From: Maniola hyperantus
Taxonomy: Eukaryota; Arthropoda; Insecta; Lepidoptera; Nymphalidae
Direction of reading: 5' to 3'
Assembly (NCBI RefSeq): GCF_902806685.2
Contig: NC_048554.1
Span: forward strand, 6,882,001 to 6,946,000
Length of the DNA stretch: 64,000 nt
The notes under the pieces were generated by a model, which saw nothing but the letters and a program-made list of their open reading frames with translations, was not told the DNA's origin and did no database searches. Each line of letters starts with the position of its first letter. Position 1 is the first letter of the stretch. The position numbers were made by a program, and so were the translations under genes. Below, one piece after another: positions 1-11,265 of this stretch.

Positions 1-653
1 TATCCCTACACGTGTGCTCGGGGTATATACCAACTAGCATGTGTACGGAACCTTATGTGTGTCTAGCAAGCACTTGAGTTTGACCAGTTTTTTTAAAAGG
101 TATCAAACTTCAAACTTGAATATTTCGTTTATGTAACTTGCAGAAGGTAATATCTAGTTGAATGAAACCTGAAATGCTGGCAAAGTGGTGGTGAAACAAT
201 GGCTGTAATCTCGGAGAGAGAGTTACACGGGCACTCTTCCGGCCCATTAGCATTGAATGGCGGCGCGTGCGCATCGCGCGCGTATCATTGTCGCGCCTGC
301 CATCAAACCCACGTACTCGGAGAGACAACCGTAACATTTACTACCTTATTCATGTGCCTCTCCAATACTGAAGGCCAGCAGTCAGTTTTCTAAACTTCAC
401 CTTGTCTATGGCTAGGCATGGGCTAGGTGAAATAGTTCTCTACATTTACTATACAAATTGCTTGTTTTTAGAAAAGGTTTCGATAGAAGTAACATAAAAA
501 CCTCAATCAATATTTACCTACCACAGATGCCATCTGGCTACATCCCTGGCACATGAAAGTTCTATTTGAATATTCCGGAAAGCTTATAAATTAAAAAAAC
601 TTGTTGAAACGAAATGATGATTACTCTATAATAGACATAATTGTCGCCATCAA
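1..653 (-). other. Intronic or flanking DNA downstream of the DH exon, with a CpG-rich patch at about 235-315
   Basis: No continuation of the DH domain was found here on the minus strand, so this is probably intron. The patch at 235-315 is CpG-rich (cggcgcgtgcgcatcgcgcg at 261-280) in otherwise AT-rich DNA and includes a near match to an NRF1-type site. Nothing else is recognised. Confidence 0.4.
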
Positions 654-845
654 TCCTACTAATATTATAAAATGTGAAAGTGTGGATGTTTGGATGTTTG
701 TTACTCATTCACGCAAAAACGGCTGAACGGATTTGGATGAAATTTGGAATGGAGATAGATTATACCCTGGATTAACACATAGGCTACCTTTTATCCCGGA
801 AAATCAATGTAAATCCACGCGGACGAAGTCGCTAGCATCTGCTAG
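654..845 (+). mobile_element. Helitron-like short element, family a (full length)
   Basis: 192 bp beginning TCCTACTAATATTATAAA and ending in a CG-rich hairpin-capable stretch plus CTAG. It is preceded by A and followed by T, with no target duplication. These are the borders of Helitron insertions (A|TC...CTRR|T). The body has the familiar lepidopteran order: 'ttactcattcacgc', 'gaacggatttggatgaaattt', 'ttatcccggaaaatc'. Some workers class this repeat as a SINE (I recall the name Metulj). Confidence 0.65.
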
Positions 846-1588
846 TACATAATATTTTATTCTTCTTCCTGTCCTTATCCTACGCTATATTATGGGGCCG
901 GCACAACATGTTTTTTCTTCCACTCGCTTCTGTCATCCGTCAACGCATTGTTCCTTTTACACGAATATTCTAACTTTTTTGCCTCCCACATGCATATTTA
1001 TTATTCTTCTAGTCGTATAATTTTTTTCCTCCTCATTACATGCCCAAACCATGCCAGCCCCCTACGCCACATCACCTACAATAAATAATAAATACTTAGT
1101 ACCTATTTAGTTTGATTTCCAAACAGCGACCTATGTTGAACGATGACTTTTAAGTTCTAGAGTGTGTTGCCTAAATCTCATATCGTATGTTCTCAATCCA
1201 TACATATGATATACAGCCGTCTCTGAGACTATTACTGAATCAATCCAACGCTCTATGTATTGTTCTCGATTAAACGTAATGACCACATTTGATACGAACT
1301 TTTCATTCCATCGGCCCGACTGATATAAACCGCTTTAAGGTCAAAGGCGTGAAAGAAACGATGGCATCTCATTACATATAGTGAATGCTACAACTTTTCC
1401 TGTGACGAAACTTAATCAGACACGCATTACATGGATCGTCTTGCCTATGCATCTATTGTATAAGAAAGATATTGTTAAAAATAAATGACACAAGGTAATA
1501 TTATAAGAATTAATTTAATTGTGCTTGTATAACCGAGTGCGTCGGTTGATATATGATGATGATTTTATTTTAAAAAAATGGAACTTAC
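846..1588. other. AT-rich intronic DNA, nothing recognised
   Basis: No coding, RNA or repeat signature found by reading both strands. Confidence 0.4.
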
Positions 1589-2856
1589 CGGTAGCTCCAG
1601 ATAGTCGCTGATAGTGTACTTCGCTGCACCTCGCCTGATATCCGCCAACGCTACGAAGTGTTCATCCCGTCTCGCCTTCCGCCGCAATAACGCCCTTGCA
1701 TAAGGGTAGGCCGACAAGTATTCTCCATATGCATCCAGTAGTTCACCCATAAATAGCTGCTTTAGTAATATTGTACTCTCGTTCATCTCAATTTCTACTG
1801 GCGGCGGCGGTAGTTCACGACATTTCAAAGTCTCTGGTACATTTTTTGGTATAAACGAACTAACACCGCTGGTAGACTCACACGACGTATATGCGCCCGT
1901 TGAATCACTCGAACCACATTTAGAAAAAGGAAATGCAGATGAGGTTCCGCTTTTCTCGCTGCTTGCAGAACTTTGACGAGTAGCACTTGATTTTTCGAAG
2001 TAATCTTGATAATGTGCTTCGGGCGGATATTCTGTTGATGGTGAGGATTCCTCGGCTGCTAAATTGTTGTAGGCTGCTTTTTTAATGCAGTCATACAGAT
2101 CTTCTATCGATTCATATGGTGTCATACTCCCGCAAGATTCACCCTCCTCATCGTGTAACTTTTCATACAGCTCTTCATTCCGTATTTTGGTTACTGGCAA
2201 AGCAGTTATGGCAGAGTCAGAGCGACTTCTTTTTACATTTGGCACATCATAACCGAAGTCAGCGGGGTTAAGAAAATCCCATTTAACATTGGACCAGACG
2301 TTTTCAGTTACATCGGCAGAAATTCTGTGATCTGCGCAACATTGACCACCGCTTCTAATAGTAACAGTCGTAACATTGTCACTACTTTCTATAACAGAAG
2401 GGCTTTCTATAACTGAATCACAACTATCTAGTGTTATATCGACAGCAATTTTACGAAAAGATGAACATACCGAAGAGACGCTGGATCTGTTATCATCGTC
2501 TAATTTATTATTCATAACAATTTCATCAGGGCATTCAGTATCTGTGATCAGAGAAGATAAGTCAATATCCTGTTGAGAAAGTATTCCCTCCTGAATGAGT
2601 TCTGTTAATATGCTTTTTCTTTCTACATCTTTGACACGTACATTGTCTTCTTGTATCTGTTCTTCAGTCTCTGTTTCTTCCTTATTCTTAAGTAAACCTG
2701 AATCGATATATTTTCTCATTCTTTGTGTGAGCGCCTCACTAGCTTCAGAGACTGATTCCAGGTAATAAAACAGTAAATGGTATTCTTCTTTGGTAATGAC
2801 AGCAGCGCGTAAAAGTGGCTTTCCATAGAGTTCGAGTGCGGAGAACAAAGTTGAAG
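1589..2856 (-). CDS. Large internal exon: DH (RhoGEF) domain split by a ~300-residue acidic Ser-rich insertion
   Basis: Acceptor tttgtttacag ends at 2857 and the donor gtaagt lies at 1588-1583; 1268 nt, phase 1 in, phase 0 out, joining correctly to the exon ending at 3572. The first ~55 residues (ALELYGKPLL...EEYHLLFYYLESVSEASEAL) resemble DH helix 1 to CR2, with Y-x-x-PL and LF-x-x-x-E. The last ~62 residues (LFMGELLDAYGEYLSAYP..., then ISDYLELP) resemble the later DH helices and the conserved syLl-P motif before the PvqR turn. Between them lie about 300 residues rich in Ser, Glu and Asp with no recognisable fold, including a PPPPVEIE motif. A usual DH domain is ~180-200 residues without such a break. 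The exon ends just before the most conserved DH helix, so the catalytic remainder and PH domain must be in exons beyond position 1. Confidence 0.78.
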
Positions 2857-3571
2857 CTGTAAACAAAAAAAACAATATTTTTTATCAATGAAATTCATTG
2901 ATTTTATTTTAGCTCGATTGTATTTTTATCTTTTACTGCATAACATTACCATATCACATTTTAAACTTGTTTTCTTTATTAGCACTGTAAAATTATGACA
3001 TGGTTAAAAATTTAAATGAGATCATTATCTTTACTATCGCCAGCTTTAACTCGGTTGCTCGTGGTAGAGATAACTAAAAGCCCATTCCTAATCTATATGA
3101 GTCTCACGGTAGCTATATTAGGTTTGCATACAAGTCGTTTCTGCGAAAGATTACCGGACAATGGCGTGCGTACGCGTTTCGTTATTGCCAAACAGCTTTC
3201 TACAAACATCGCTCGGTTGCCATCTGAATACTCAATACGATGTACCTATTCGTATATTGAATGCAAGGTAATCTACTTAAGTCGAAGTTCTAACCTAGTT
3301 TGTCTACTTTAAATATCAATGAAATTGGTAAGCGAAAAGGATTCAAAATGAGCTCTGTCCCAGATATGTCTCTGAAAAGCCTAAATTAAAAACTAGGAGA
3401 TAAATATGTCCTTGCATAAACGCACGTATAACAATTGAACATAAATAACTGAAAATGAAAGAAAATTAATAGTACGAAAAAACTGAGTTTAGCAGACGCA
3501 GGGGCAGTGAAGTAATAACACTTAAATGAATCTAATTCTGAGAGCATCAAAGCAAAAGTCATTAAACTCAC
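2857..3571 (-). other. Short intron between the two DH-coding exons
   Basis: A 715-bp AT-rich intron with donor gtgagt and acceptor tttgtttacag. The branch region near the acceptor is A/T-rich. It contains a plus-strand open frame (3016-3312) that shows no family resemblance, so I do not call it a gene. Confidence 0.7.
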
Positions 3572-3887
3572 CGTAAATTTTCTCCCACGCCAGAAATACT
3601 TCAAGGTCTTTGCCATCCCATGCTTGTGGTTCATGCTCAACTACCAGGACTTCTCCTTCCAAACACATAGCAGAAGCTCGTGGCTCCACTGGTGCTTTGG
3701 ACCCTCCGAGGAACAGCAGAGCAGTGGGGGGAGCGACTGTGACTTCTGGTGGTGGTAGAGGTTCAGATAATGGCAAAACTTGAGGAGCTGACAGCGGCCC
3801 TGTTGGAGATCCAGTCAGTACAATTCCTGCTCCGTGGAGAGTCTCGCAGACCACTTCTGCAACGGTACTGTTGCCCCATACTGTCAC
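3572..3887 (-). CDS. Internal exon: rest of Ras-binding-like domain, linker and start of DH domain (PLEKHG5-like RhoGEF)
   Basis: Acceptor tttgtttgtag precedes 3887 and the donor gtgagt (3571-3566) follows 3572; length 316 nt, phase 0 in, phase 1 out. It encodes VTVWGNSTVAEVVCETLHGAG, which completes a ubiquitin-like/RBD fold begun in the upstream exon. A Pro-rich linker follows, then an acidic segment ending in LAWEKIYG/A. The W-E-K-I-Y pattern matches the T-E-x-x-Y start of DH helix 1 in Rho exchange factors. The protein would load GTP on Rho-family GTPases at membranes or the cytoskeleton, possibly under control of a Ras-like protein binding the N-terminal domain (family knowledge). No start codon is expected here: the frame is open through the acceptor. 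Another RBD-containing RhoGEF such as TIAM is less likely, because no PDZ domain lies between RBD and DH. Confidence 0.75.
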
Positions 3888-4042
3888 CTACAAACAAAAT
3901 ATTTTGGTTCAATCATGCTATCCTGGTAGCAACAACGATGCCTTATACTCTCTCTAATCTAATCTCTAATCAATTTCTTCTTAAAGAATGTCAGCTAAGT
4001 CATGATATGACTGATATTCCCATTCTCCCTCCGAAAGCGTAA

Positions 4043-4146
4043 AAGCTTGTGCTAGGAGTAGACGTACGACAATGGTGCAACGGGTGGGGTTTGAGTTGCA
4101 GACCTTTTTGGTTTCAGTCCGCTCCGTTGAGTAATTGAGTCTTATT
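4043..4146 (-). mobile_element. tRNA-derived SINE head, family S2 (copy 1 of 3)
   Basis: Read on the minus strand it starts with a tRNA-like head: an A-box-like 'ctcaacggagcgg', a degraded anticodon region, then a B-box-like stretch before 'ccccacccgttgcaccattg'. The same ~100-bp sequence recurs at 11113-11245 and 47094-47200, so it is a dispersed family rather than a working tRNA gene. Confidence 0.55.
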
Positions 4147-5229
4147 GTTTTGTAAATATACTCCTAGTGTTAATAATATTAATTACATAGTTACTTAGTG
4201 ATTAATTACATAGTTATGCAAGTTTTAAAATTTCAACTATCTATCAGTCTTACTATTATGACATCTCATCTTCATCTGATGATATCTTTAGAGATTTATT
4301 TGCTTACAAGAGTGACATTTCGACGGCAATTTTGACCGTGCATTCAACAGCAGTTTATTTTATTACGTTTATATAATATGCTTTATTATGCGGCTAGACA
4401 AAATTTATCTACACCAAAGTGACGTGTCTTGTTCTCTTTAAAATTTCTCAAAACTAATCTGCTCCGGGCATCAGTCGACACAAAAAACAAAAGTGCTGCC
4501 ACTGGAGATATCTCTAATTTTTCCACGAAATGGTACCTAACCGTTAAATTGTTTAACAGCCTTAAAATCTGTTAAAGATACCTAGTGAGTAAAGTGGCTT
4601 GCTTCTTTAAGTAAGTAAACAATTATTTTTATTCTATAGACCCTAAATGGTTAATTCGCTAATTTCAGTCTAACATTCTTGCCAGTTGCCGGCTTTTCTC
4701 AGTAGGTAAAGTATTTTCATTCCAAGCCCGTCCAGCAAAGTGGTGAGTCTATAACCTAGCCTTTGAGACGTTGTCCTAGCATTGATATGATTTGATGGAA
4801 AGTGGATGGTCGAATGGAGTTTTACGACTGTACTTCTCCGTGTTATTATACTATAGATTATATTATGTTTCTTAGCGTTAACTTGGTCCGCGATGATCAT
4901 CTTTGTTTAGGCCTTATAGGCAGGTACGTACCTATACCATATTAATTCATTAATCATTTCCACTTCATTTACATTATATTATTACATCATAAAAGTTTTA
5001 TTGATTTATAATCATGAAAATCAACATGTCCTGTTCAACAACACGCTGATTGTTCTCTCGTTGCCCGTTGGCCACAGAATAAATAAAATAAAACATCAGA
5101 TTTGAAACCTTCAAATAAAAATTAAACTTCGCAACATGCAACCATGTTCTGCGATACAGCTAATAAATGCGAAGGAATCGTACAACACGATTCGATATAA
5201 CAACATGTAAAATGTAAATGCAAGTCGAA
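4147..5229. other. AT-rich intron; a LINE-tail-like fragment at about 4668-4745
   Basis: The block near 4668-4745 (cttgccagttgccggctttt, then ctcagtagg) resembles the LINE 3' tail seen better at 47264-47390. Nothing else is recognised. Confidence 0.35.
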
Positions 5230-5352
5230 GGCCTTGACTGCCTGGGTTCATGGCGTTTTTACCGTCCCTCGTGACGTCACTCCCGAGTTATGCGCACGCG
5301 CACCCTTCCCCCTTCTCCGCCCAAACAACAAACCGCCGCGCCCAAAACGAAC
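5230..5352 (-). promoter_or_regulatory. GC-rich patch with CRE palindrome and NRF1-type site: candidate alternative promoter
   Basis: A ~120-bp GC-rich island in AT-rich intron contains GTGACGTCAC at 5271-5280, a perfect CRE palindrome. It also contains TGCGCACGCGCA at 5291-5302, a perfect match to the NRF1/Ewg consensus YGCGCAYGCGCR. A pyrimidine-rich run and CpG-rich ccgccgcgccc follow. It lies 1.3 kb upstream of the exon at 3887 on the coding strand. A promoter role is inference; no TATA box or start site is proven. Confidence 0.35.
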
Positions 5353-5411
5353 CAACAGGATAATCATAATAATATTATATGTACTGCCGTAGCTTAGGTG
5401 CCCTATAATCC

Positions 5412-5572
5412 ATAGTGTGTCTGTCTATGTGTCTGCTAGCTTTTCACAGCCCATCCGTTTTTGACGAAATTTGGTAAGTACAGCTTGCATCCCAGGGAAG
5501 AACATAAAGCAACGTTTTGATAATCACTGAAATCAAACAGTTCCCACGGGATTTCTAAAAACCTAGATCCAC
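5412..5572 (+). mobile_element. Helitron-like element, family a (both ends degraded)
   Basis: Contains the family blocks gtgtctgtctatgtgtctgc, tagcttttcacagcccatcc, gcatcccagggaagaacata and gttcccacgggatttctaaa in the usual order, without a clear TC start or CTAG end. Confidence 0.5.
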
Positions 5573-5970
5573 TATGTAGCTATAATAGTATAATAATTAT
5601 TCTGTAGGTATCTACTTTTTGTTTCAAGAGAAGGGGAAGATAGCCGTCTGACTTCTCTGTGATCTGTAATGGTCACCAGTCACCACGAACCCAGACACAC
5701 AAATTATTACTTAATAAAAAGTAAGAAAAAAGTATATACTTGACATGAAAATTCGCACTCATGCGCCTTTCTTTCTTCTAATTTGTTTCCGTCCCCTTCA
5801 TCAAGAGCTTTTCATGAATATCTTTCTGATTCCGGTTACCTCCGCTAACAACCTCGCAGGTGCCTTATATCATCAAGCAGGAAAAAATGAAACAGGCCCC
5901 GTCTAACAAGAAGCAGTCAGCTTTAACAGGGCCGACGCGTTTTGATATAACTTTTTTGTTTCGTTTTACT
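5573..5970. other. Intron DNA, nothing recognised
   Basis: AT-rich, without coding or repeat signature. Confidence 0.35.
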
Positions 5971-6125
5971 TAGGCTGCCTTTCCACCAAATGTTATGTGC
6001 GAGCAGCGAGAATGCGCAGCGAGGAAATAGGAATGTGTGCAACCCACCTCTATGTTTCCATAAAGCTACCACGAATGTTCACCTTCGTGCTGGCTTTATG
6101 GAAACATAGAGGTTTTATGGTGGTT
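5971..6125. mobile_element. MITE remnant with internal hairpin
   Basis: A 21-bp perfect inverted repeat (6046-6066 with 6093-6113; acctctatgtttccataaag...) encloses a second short stem (cacgaa/ttcgtg). To the left is a 'ttaggctgcctttccaccaa' end with short GCG-rich repeats. The matching outer right end was not found, so the element is probably truncated. Confidence 0.45.
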
Positions 6126-6479
6126 CGCCATACGTCATGATGAATGAATGGTATCTACCACCATAATGAAGATATAAAAATAATTGAGCAGCTGTTGTAG
6201 TGTTATAGTAACATTGCTTACATTACAGTTACACTTGTAACATTGTGTTCTTTTTAACAAATATTACAATTTATAAAGTTCAAAACTAAAACCCGACTGC
6301 GATCCTCCAATAAACGCTGAAATAATAATAAGATTGTATTTCTGTCGCTTGGTATATTTTAATAATATACTATATTTATATTCATGAACTCAGTGTTTTT
6401 CCTCTTTCATTTGATATTCCACTCGATACAATAAATTTAAAAAAATTTGGAGACCTCCACTTTTTTGGATGCAACATCC

Positions 6480-6975
6480 GTCAAATCATTTTGCTCGTAT
6501 AAAATGTAGCCTATGTCACCCGGACCATAACAACGAATCAATGGATACCCCATTCATCAAGTCGGCCCAGTAGTTTAGCCGCTACAGTGGAACACACATA
6601 AATACAAACCTACATACATACTTTACATACATCCATACATAGACTACCAAAACCATAACCCTTCCTTTTGCTATGCCGTAGCCGACTATGAACATTTGCA
6701 GCACCAGAAGAACCGCACCGCCGCCGATGCGTTGCCGGCCTTTCAGGAATTTGTTGGTCCGCCCTTTGAGTAACCCAATGTTGTAATCTAATGGGAACAC
6801 CGCCGATGGGAGCTGATTCCACAGTTTGCATGCGCGTGGAAAGAAGGATCTGGCACAACTGGCGGTCGAAGTGCACCAGGCACCCAGGTGGTGAGGGTGA
6901 AATTGCTTACGGTGGCACGCGGTGCAGTTGCTGAACCCTAAGAAGGGTTCACATTTATTGGGCATCTCCATCTCA
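6480..6975 (-). pseudogene. Non-LTR retrotransposon ORF2 C-terminal fragment
   Basis: The minus-strand frame 6582-6971 contains ARSFFPRACKLWNQLPSAVF followed by a Lys-rich segment. This is the signature found after the reverse transcriptase domain of many insect LINEs (rSFlPRt.rlWNqLP..vFP). Reverse transcriptase, endonuclease and 5' parts are absent, so it is a dead 5'-truncated copy. The downstream 3' region (6480-6650) has the tail 'gcggctaaactactgggccg' on the minus strand. A second piece of the same family is at 55306-55395. Confidence 0.6.
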
Positions 6976-7206
6976 TCTCCGGTGGAACTGCAGCCTAAGG
7001 AACGCGAAGATAACTCTTTTATCTCGTTTTAGCGAGCGTCAAATATTCCTCTGCAGTTTTTCCGGTTGATGAACACGTTGCTTATAATTAACTCTGCCGT
7101 TAAATTTATGCGAGTTTAATATCTACGTACATAATTATACCTACTAGATTTTTTAAAAAATAATAAATCTTTATGAAATAAGTACCTAGGTGTGTATCTA
7201 ATATCC

Positions 7207-7340
7207 TAAAAGGGACCGGAGGGCTGGCAGTTACCTCGGTCAGCATATTAGTCTGGCCATTCAACGAGGTAACGCTGCCAGCGTTCTGGGCACCCTGCCT
7301 CGTTGCGGTGGTTTAGATGATATTTTCGATTTGTAATTTT
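7207..7340 (+). pseudogene. C-terminal stub of a retroelement ORF
   Basis: One frame (about 7242-7337) reads QHISLAIQRGNAASVLGTLP, followed by a short tail and a stop. I recall this C-terminal motif from repeat-encoded proteins in Lepidoptera. No upstream domain remains, and I cannot assign the clade. Confidence 0.35.
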
Positions 7341-7477
7341 AATGTTCTAGAATAAGTTTGGTATTTTTGTTTTTTGTAATTTAATAATATATAAGTAATA
7401 ATTAAAAATAATTTGCATCACAATAATATCCTAAAATATTTCTCTACATTTATAAAAATTCTTTTTTTATAAGTTTA

Positions 7478-7740
7478 TGATGCCCGCAACTTCGTCCGCG
7501 AGGATTTAGATTTTCTAAAAATCCGGTGGGAGCTCTTTGATTTTCCTATTCAAGATGGCCGGGGTTCGATACCTAGTGCGCATCTAACTTTTCGGCTGAC
7601 GTGCGTCTAATTTTAGAACGTACCTACAACTCACACGGCTAGGTTTAGAAGAGATTTTGCATAGAGTGGATTTTTCTCTTTCTCTAAGAAAGGATTTTCA
7701 GCAATTCTATCCGAGAAAACCTGGGCAGGTCAGCTAGTTT
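7478..7740 (-). mobile_element. Fragment(s) of Helitron-like family a
   Basis: At 7478-7560 the minus strand shows the family 3' block (gcggacgaagttgcgggcat) and 'ggaaaatcaaagagctccca'. A further ctag at about 7733-7736 may mark a second degraded end. Borders are not clear. Confidence 0.4.
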
Positions 7741-8045
7741 TACAATGAAGTCTCATGTACATGACGTATAATTTAAAGACTGCCCACGCCTGGATTTAAA
7801 CTGCATTATAGGACAACCTCTTCATATCTCCACTCCAATCTTTGGCAAAATGCCCGAACTGTTGCGCCAAAAGTCCAATATCGATTACGTTCCACTACAC
7901 TGCAAGACACTTAAAACGAATTTAAAACCTTAAAACATAGAACGGTTTTAAAACCTTAAAACATAGAACATTAATAATGGCCCTACTTATTTTCAAAAAG
8001 CTTTTAATTCGTTTCTAATTCGTACTAGCTAGATATAATAGTATA

Positions 8046-8092
8046 AATATAGATTATAATTATAATTATAATTATAATTATAAAATTATAAT
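8046..8092. repeat. TTATAA-type microsatellite
   Basis: An imperfect ataattataattataattata run. Confidence 0.7.
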
Positions 8093-8116
8093 ATAATATT
8101 AGTATAGATAATACTT

Positions 8117-8615
8117 ATGGAATCTATAGGTAGGTAGGACCTACTTATACTTAGGTACCTACCTACCTAAAAAAGTACCTACCGAGTTTCTAACTAATAA
8201 AAAGCAAGCCGTAAAAAAGTAAGTAGTTAAATTCTGAAGATGTTTTATAGCTTGGCGTAATATTCTTTCAGGTCTGCGCAAGGTCAATGAACTTATTATA
8301 GAAACAAAATACAAAACTCCACTGCGATAGGTACCTACCTACTTTAGTTTATATTTTATTTACTTAGCTATCTACCTACTTAAAAAATGATTTCTTTAAA
8401 AATTAAAATACCTACTTAATAGGTAGATAGGTAACTAGGTACCTACTTAGGTAGTAGATAAGTGCCTAGTTGCCTACCGTTTTTTCAACCGACTTTATTA
8501 AAAAAAGGGGTTATCCATTTTGATCTGTTCTTTGTATCGTTGCAAGTTTTTTTTGTAAATTCATACTTACCTAAATAATTACGTTACCTACCTACCTATT
8601 AGGTACGTACTTATG
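8117..8615. repeat. Cluster of GTAGGTACC/TACCTACC low-complexity DNA
   Basis: Dense, partly palindromic runs of taggtaggtacctaccta at about 8127-8180, 8330-8345, 8370-8480 and 8580-8610. This motif is scattered through the whole window and is common in Lepidoptera. Confidence 0.6.
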
Positions 8616-10116
8616 CATTGCCTTCCAGACGGTTAGTTATAGGCACTAATAAAACAAAATTTAAAGAAAAAAATATAAAACTGATACTTAAATTAAAATA
8701 TTATTAAAAAAATTTGGTAAATAATTAATAATTATTTTCATTGTTTTGGTAGTTTTATCTCATCTTATTCTGGAATGAGCCACCTAGTAAAAGGTTTAAA
8801 CACTATCTTTAAAGCGCCAACTGCCGTGATAGCATCGCATTACTTTGAAAAAGGTGCTTCATCTCGTTGTATTTTAGTTTTGATGCGTGTGGGTAGATGG
8901 CGCTGCATATCACTCGGTAATTTTGGCAATATGCACACAAAAAATCGTTCGATTTAATAATAATAATAATGAAATAGTTATGTTAGTGTTTATATGTGAC
9001 AGTCAAACTGTTAAAAGTTACAAACTATTTTTAACTGCAAAAAGCGGTTAAAAGAGTCAAAACTAGTTTAGACTAACGAAAGAGTGAACAGGTAATTTAG
9101 TTTCATAATTGTCGTGACCCATGCAAAAGATGTTGGTCAAAAGTAGTTTTGACTGAAAAATATTGGTTATAATAACTAAAAAAATATATTAGCGATCTTA
9201 AATCTGAGCCCCCGGCTGGACACAATCTATCTGTCCTACCTCTAGTATACAGTGTTTTAAATGGGCTACACCAGAAGGTTCATCGCCACTTCATTCAGCT
9301 TCACCTACTCGGCCTCGTAGGCTAGGTTCATGCAGGAGCTTTTTTCGCGAGCTTCTGTCTCCGCGCTTTACAAAAACACCTAATCCTAGTTGAGAAAAAC
9401 CTAGCAGGCAGCAGCATTCAAAATAATTATTAACATGTCAATAATTATTATAGGTACGGCTCTTACCTACTTGCCTATTATAATATACCTGAAACGAAAA
9501 TATAAGTAGTGTACTGAGTAATTGTTTAAAAACTAACTAAAAACATATATTTTTTAAATAGTGAACAATTATAAAGATAGGTAATCCTCAGAATTTAGAA
9601 AAAACATTATTTCAGATAAACCTTCAAATTCGAAACTTAATGATACGTGCATGCACCGCATAATCAAAAATGCATCATTGAAAATTAATTGCTATCAATG
9701 CTTAGGTATTATTATTTTGAATACACCCAAAGGCCGGAGCTAATTTTGTAATTTGATTAAATGACTTGATTATATCCATTTTAATTTGATTATTACGTTT
9801 TGAATAATATTAAATCAATTAACTAGAATTTCTAATCGATTAAACCGGAATAATCTAATTAAGTCATTTTAAAAAGTGAAATTTTATTTTATCCATGCAT
9901 TTTGCTTAGGTAAATTTTAATAATTACATATGTATTTATTTGCTGTGGCACTCAGCTGGAATCAGGTGTAATAAAATTTAAAATGGAGTGCGTTACCTAC
10001 ATAAGAAGTTTAAAAACTTTGTAACATGATTAGATTTTAAATCCTAATTGAAATGACAAAATCGTAAATTCACCAATCGTAGGTGTAAAATCCTAGATTC
10101 AACCTATATATTATTA
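8616..10116. other. AT-rich intron, nothing recognised
   Basis: No coding or repeat signature. The short plus-strand frame 8775-8957 has no family features. Confidence 0.35.
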
Positions 10117-10945
10117 CTAGCTGACCCAGCGAACTTCGTTCCGCCTAACAGTCGATTCAATTTTTTTAATTTAAAAAAAAAATATCAATTCACTATCAGA
10201 AATTCTAAAATCCCCACGATTTAGGACTTCAGTACTTTGCAGCATCAGGATTGAGGAGTTAGGATCCGAAGTTCAATGATGTAGCCTATGCTTGGTACCT
10301 AAAATAATTTTGCATCATCCGCAGTTCCTGAAACATTATAGTTTAGGAGTGCTGTACCCTACATCATCAGGGTTGAGGAGTTGAGACTTGAAGTCTGAGA
10401 ATAAAGTCGTTGCTTGGTACCTACAATATGAATTCACTATGAACACTTCCTGAATCTTGATAACTCAGGCGGGCAGTAACCCTGCAGCATCAGGATTAAG
10501 GAGTTGAATCCAGAATTTTTTATGTGACCACCACGAAAACTTTTTTTGTTGATTTAAAAAAAAAATTTGCAAATCGGTCCAGAAATCTCGAAAAAATCGA
10601 TGTAGAAAAAAGAACCACCTCCTTTTTGACAGTCGGTTAAAAGCCGATGACCTTGAAATATTTACGGAACAATTTTTAAAATATCCCCTTTCTAACAAAA
10701 AAAGAATGAATGAAATCGGACTACGCGTTAATGAATTACAACTCAGTATACATTTTAACTTTCATCCCCTCTCCTACGGGAACCATGCTGAATTTCGGGA
10801 TAAAAAGTATCCTATATTCTTCCTCATAGTATGACCTCAAATCGTACCAAGTTTCATTGGAATCCATTAAGTAGTTTCAGCGTGATGCGCGGCCGTGATA
10901 CAGACATACAGACAGACAGATAGACAGACAGACAGACAAAAATGA
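10117..10945 (-). mobile_element. Long Helitron-like element with internal tandem repeats
   Basis: On the minus strand it ends in ...CTAG (10120-10117) next to T, after the 3' block 'ggcggaacgaagttcgctgg'. The 5' part has a CTGT/CAGA microsatellite (10903-10940) and 'tgatttcattcattc'-like family text. At 10225-10505 a ~120-130-bp unit (gcagcatcaggattgaggag... cttggtacct) is repeated about 2.3 times. The same 3' end occurs at 47488. Confidence 0.5.
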
Positions 10946-11112
10946 AAAAAATTACAGTTTTGTGTTCAGTATCGATTATAGAGTGCCATCGAAAAAAAAT
11001 TTTCAAAATATTTTCAATGTACAGAATTTGACCTGTTACAGTTTTATTATAAGTATATTGAGATTGATGATGATTGATTTGCAAATTTGAAAAAAAATAG
11101 TCATTTAACATA

Positions 11113-11245
11113 ATTAAGCGTAGGTAAAGCTTGCGCTAGAAGGTAGACGACAAAAGTGCAACGGGTGGGGTTCGATTTTCGAACCGCCGACCTTTCGGAC
11201 CAAAGTCGATTCAGCGATTATGCCGTGACAAGCTACCAGACAGCA
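11113..11245 (-). mobile_element. tRNA-derived SINE head, family S2 (copy 2)
   Basis: The minus strand carries ggtccgaaaggtcggcggtt then cgaaaatcgaaccccacccg, a B-box-like stretch and body shared with 4043-4146 and 47094-47200. Confidence 0.6.
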
Positions 11246-11265
11246 CTTCCGTGTTTATAATATTA

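Noticed and set aside
110..337. Minus-strand frame in the CpG-rich patch as the next RhoGEF exon
   Set aside because: The translation lacks the conserved DH helix expected after LELP and I see no convincing acceptor in phase.
3016..3312. Plus-strand open frame of 98 codons in the short intron
   Set aside because: No family motif, and it lies antisense inside a well-supported intron.
10903..10940. CAGA-type run as a CRISPR-like or telomeric repeat
   Set aside because: A simple tetranucleotide microsatellite at the 5' part of a Helitron-like element, as seen in other copies.
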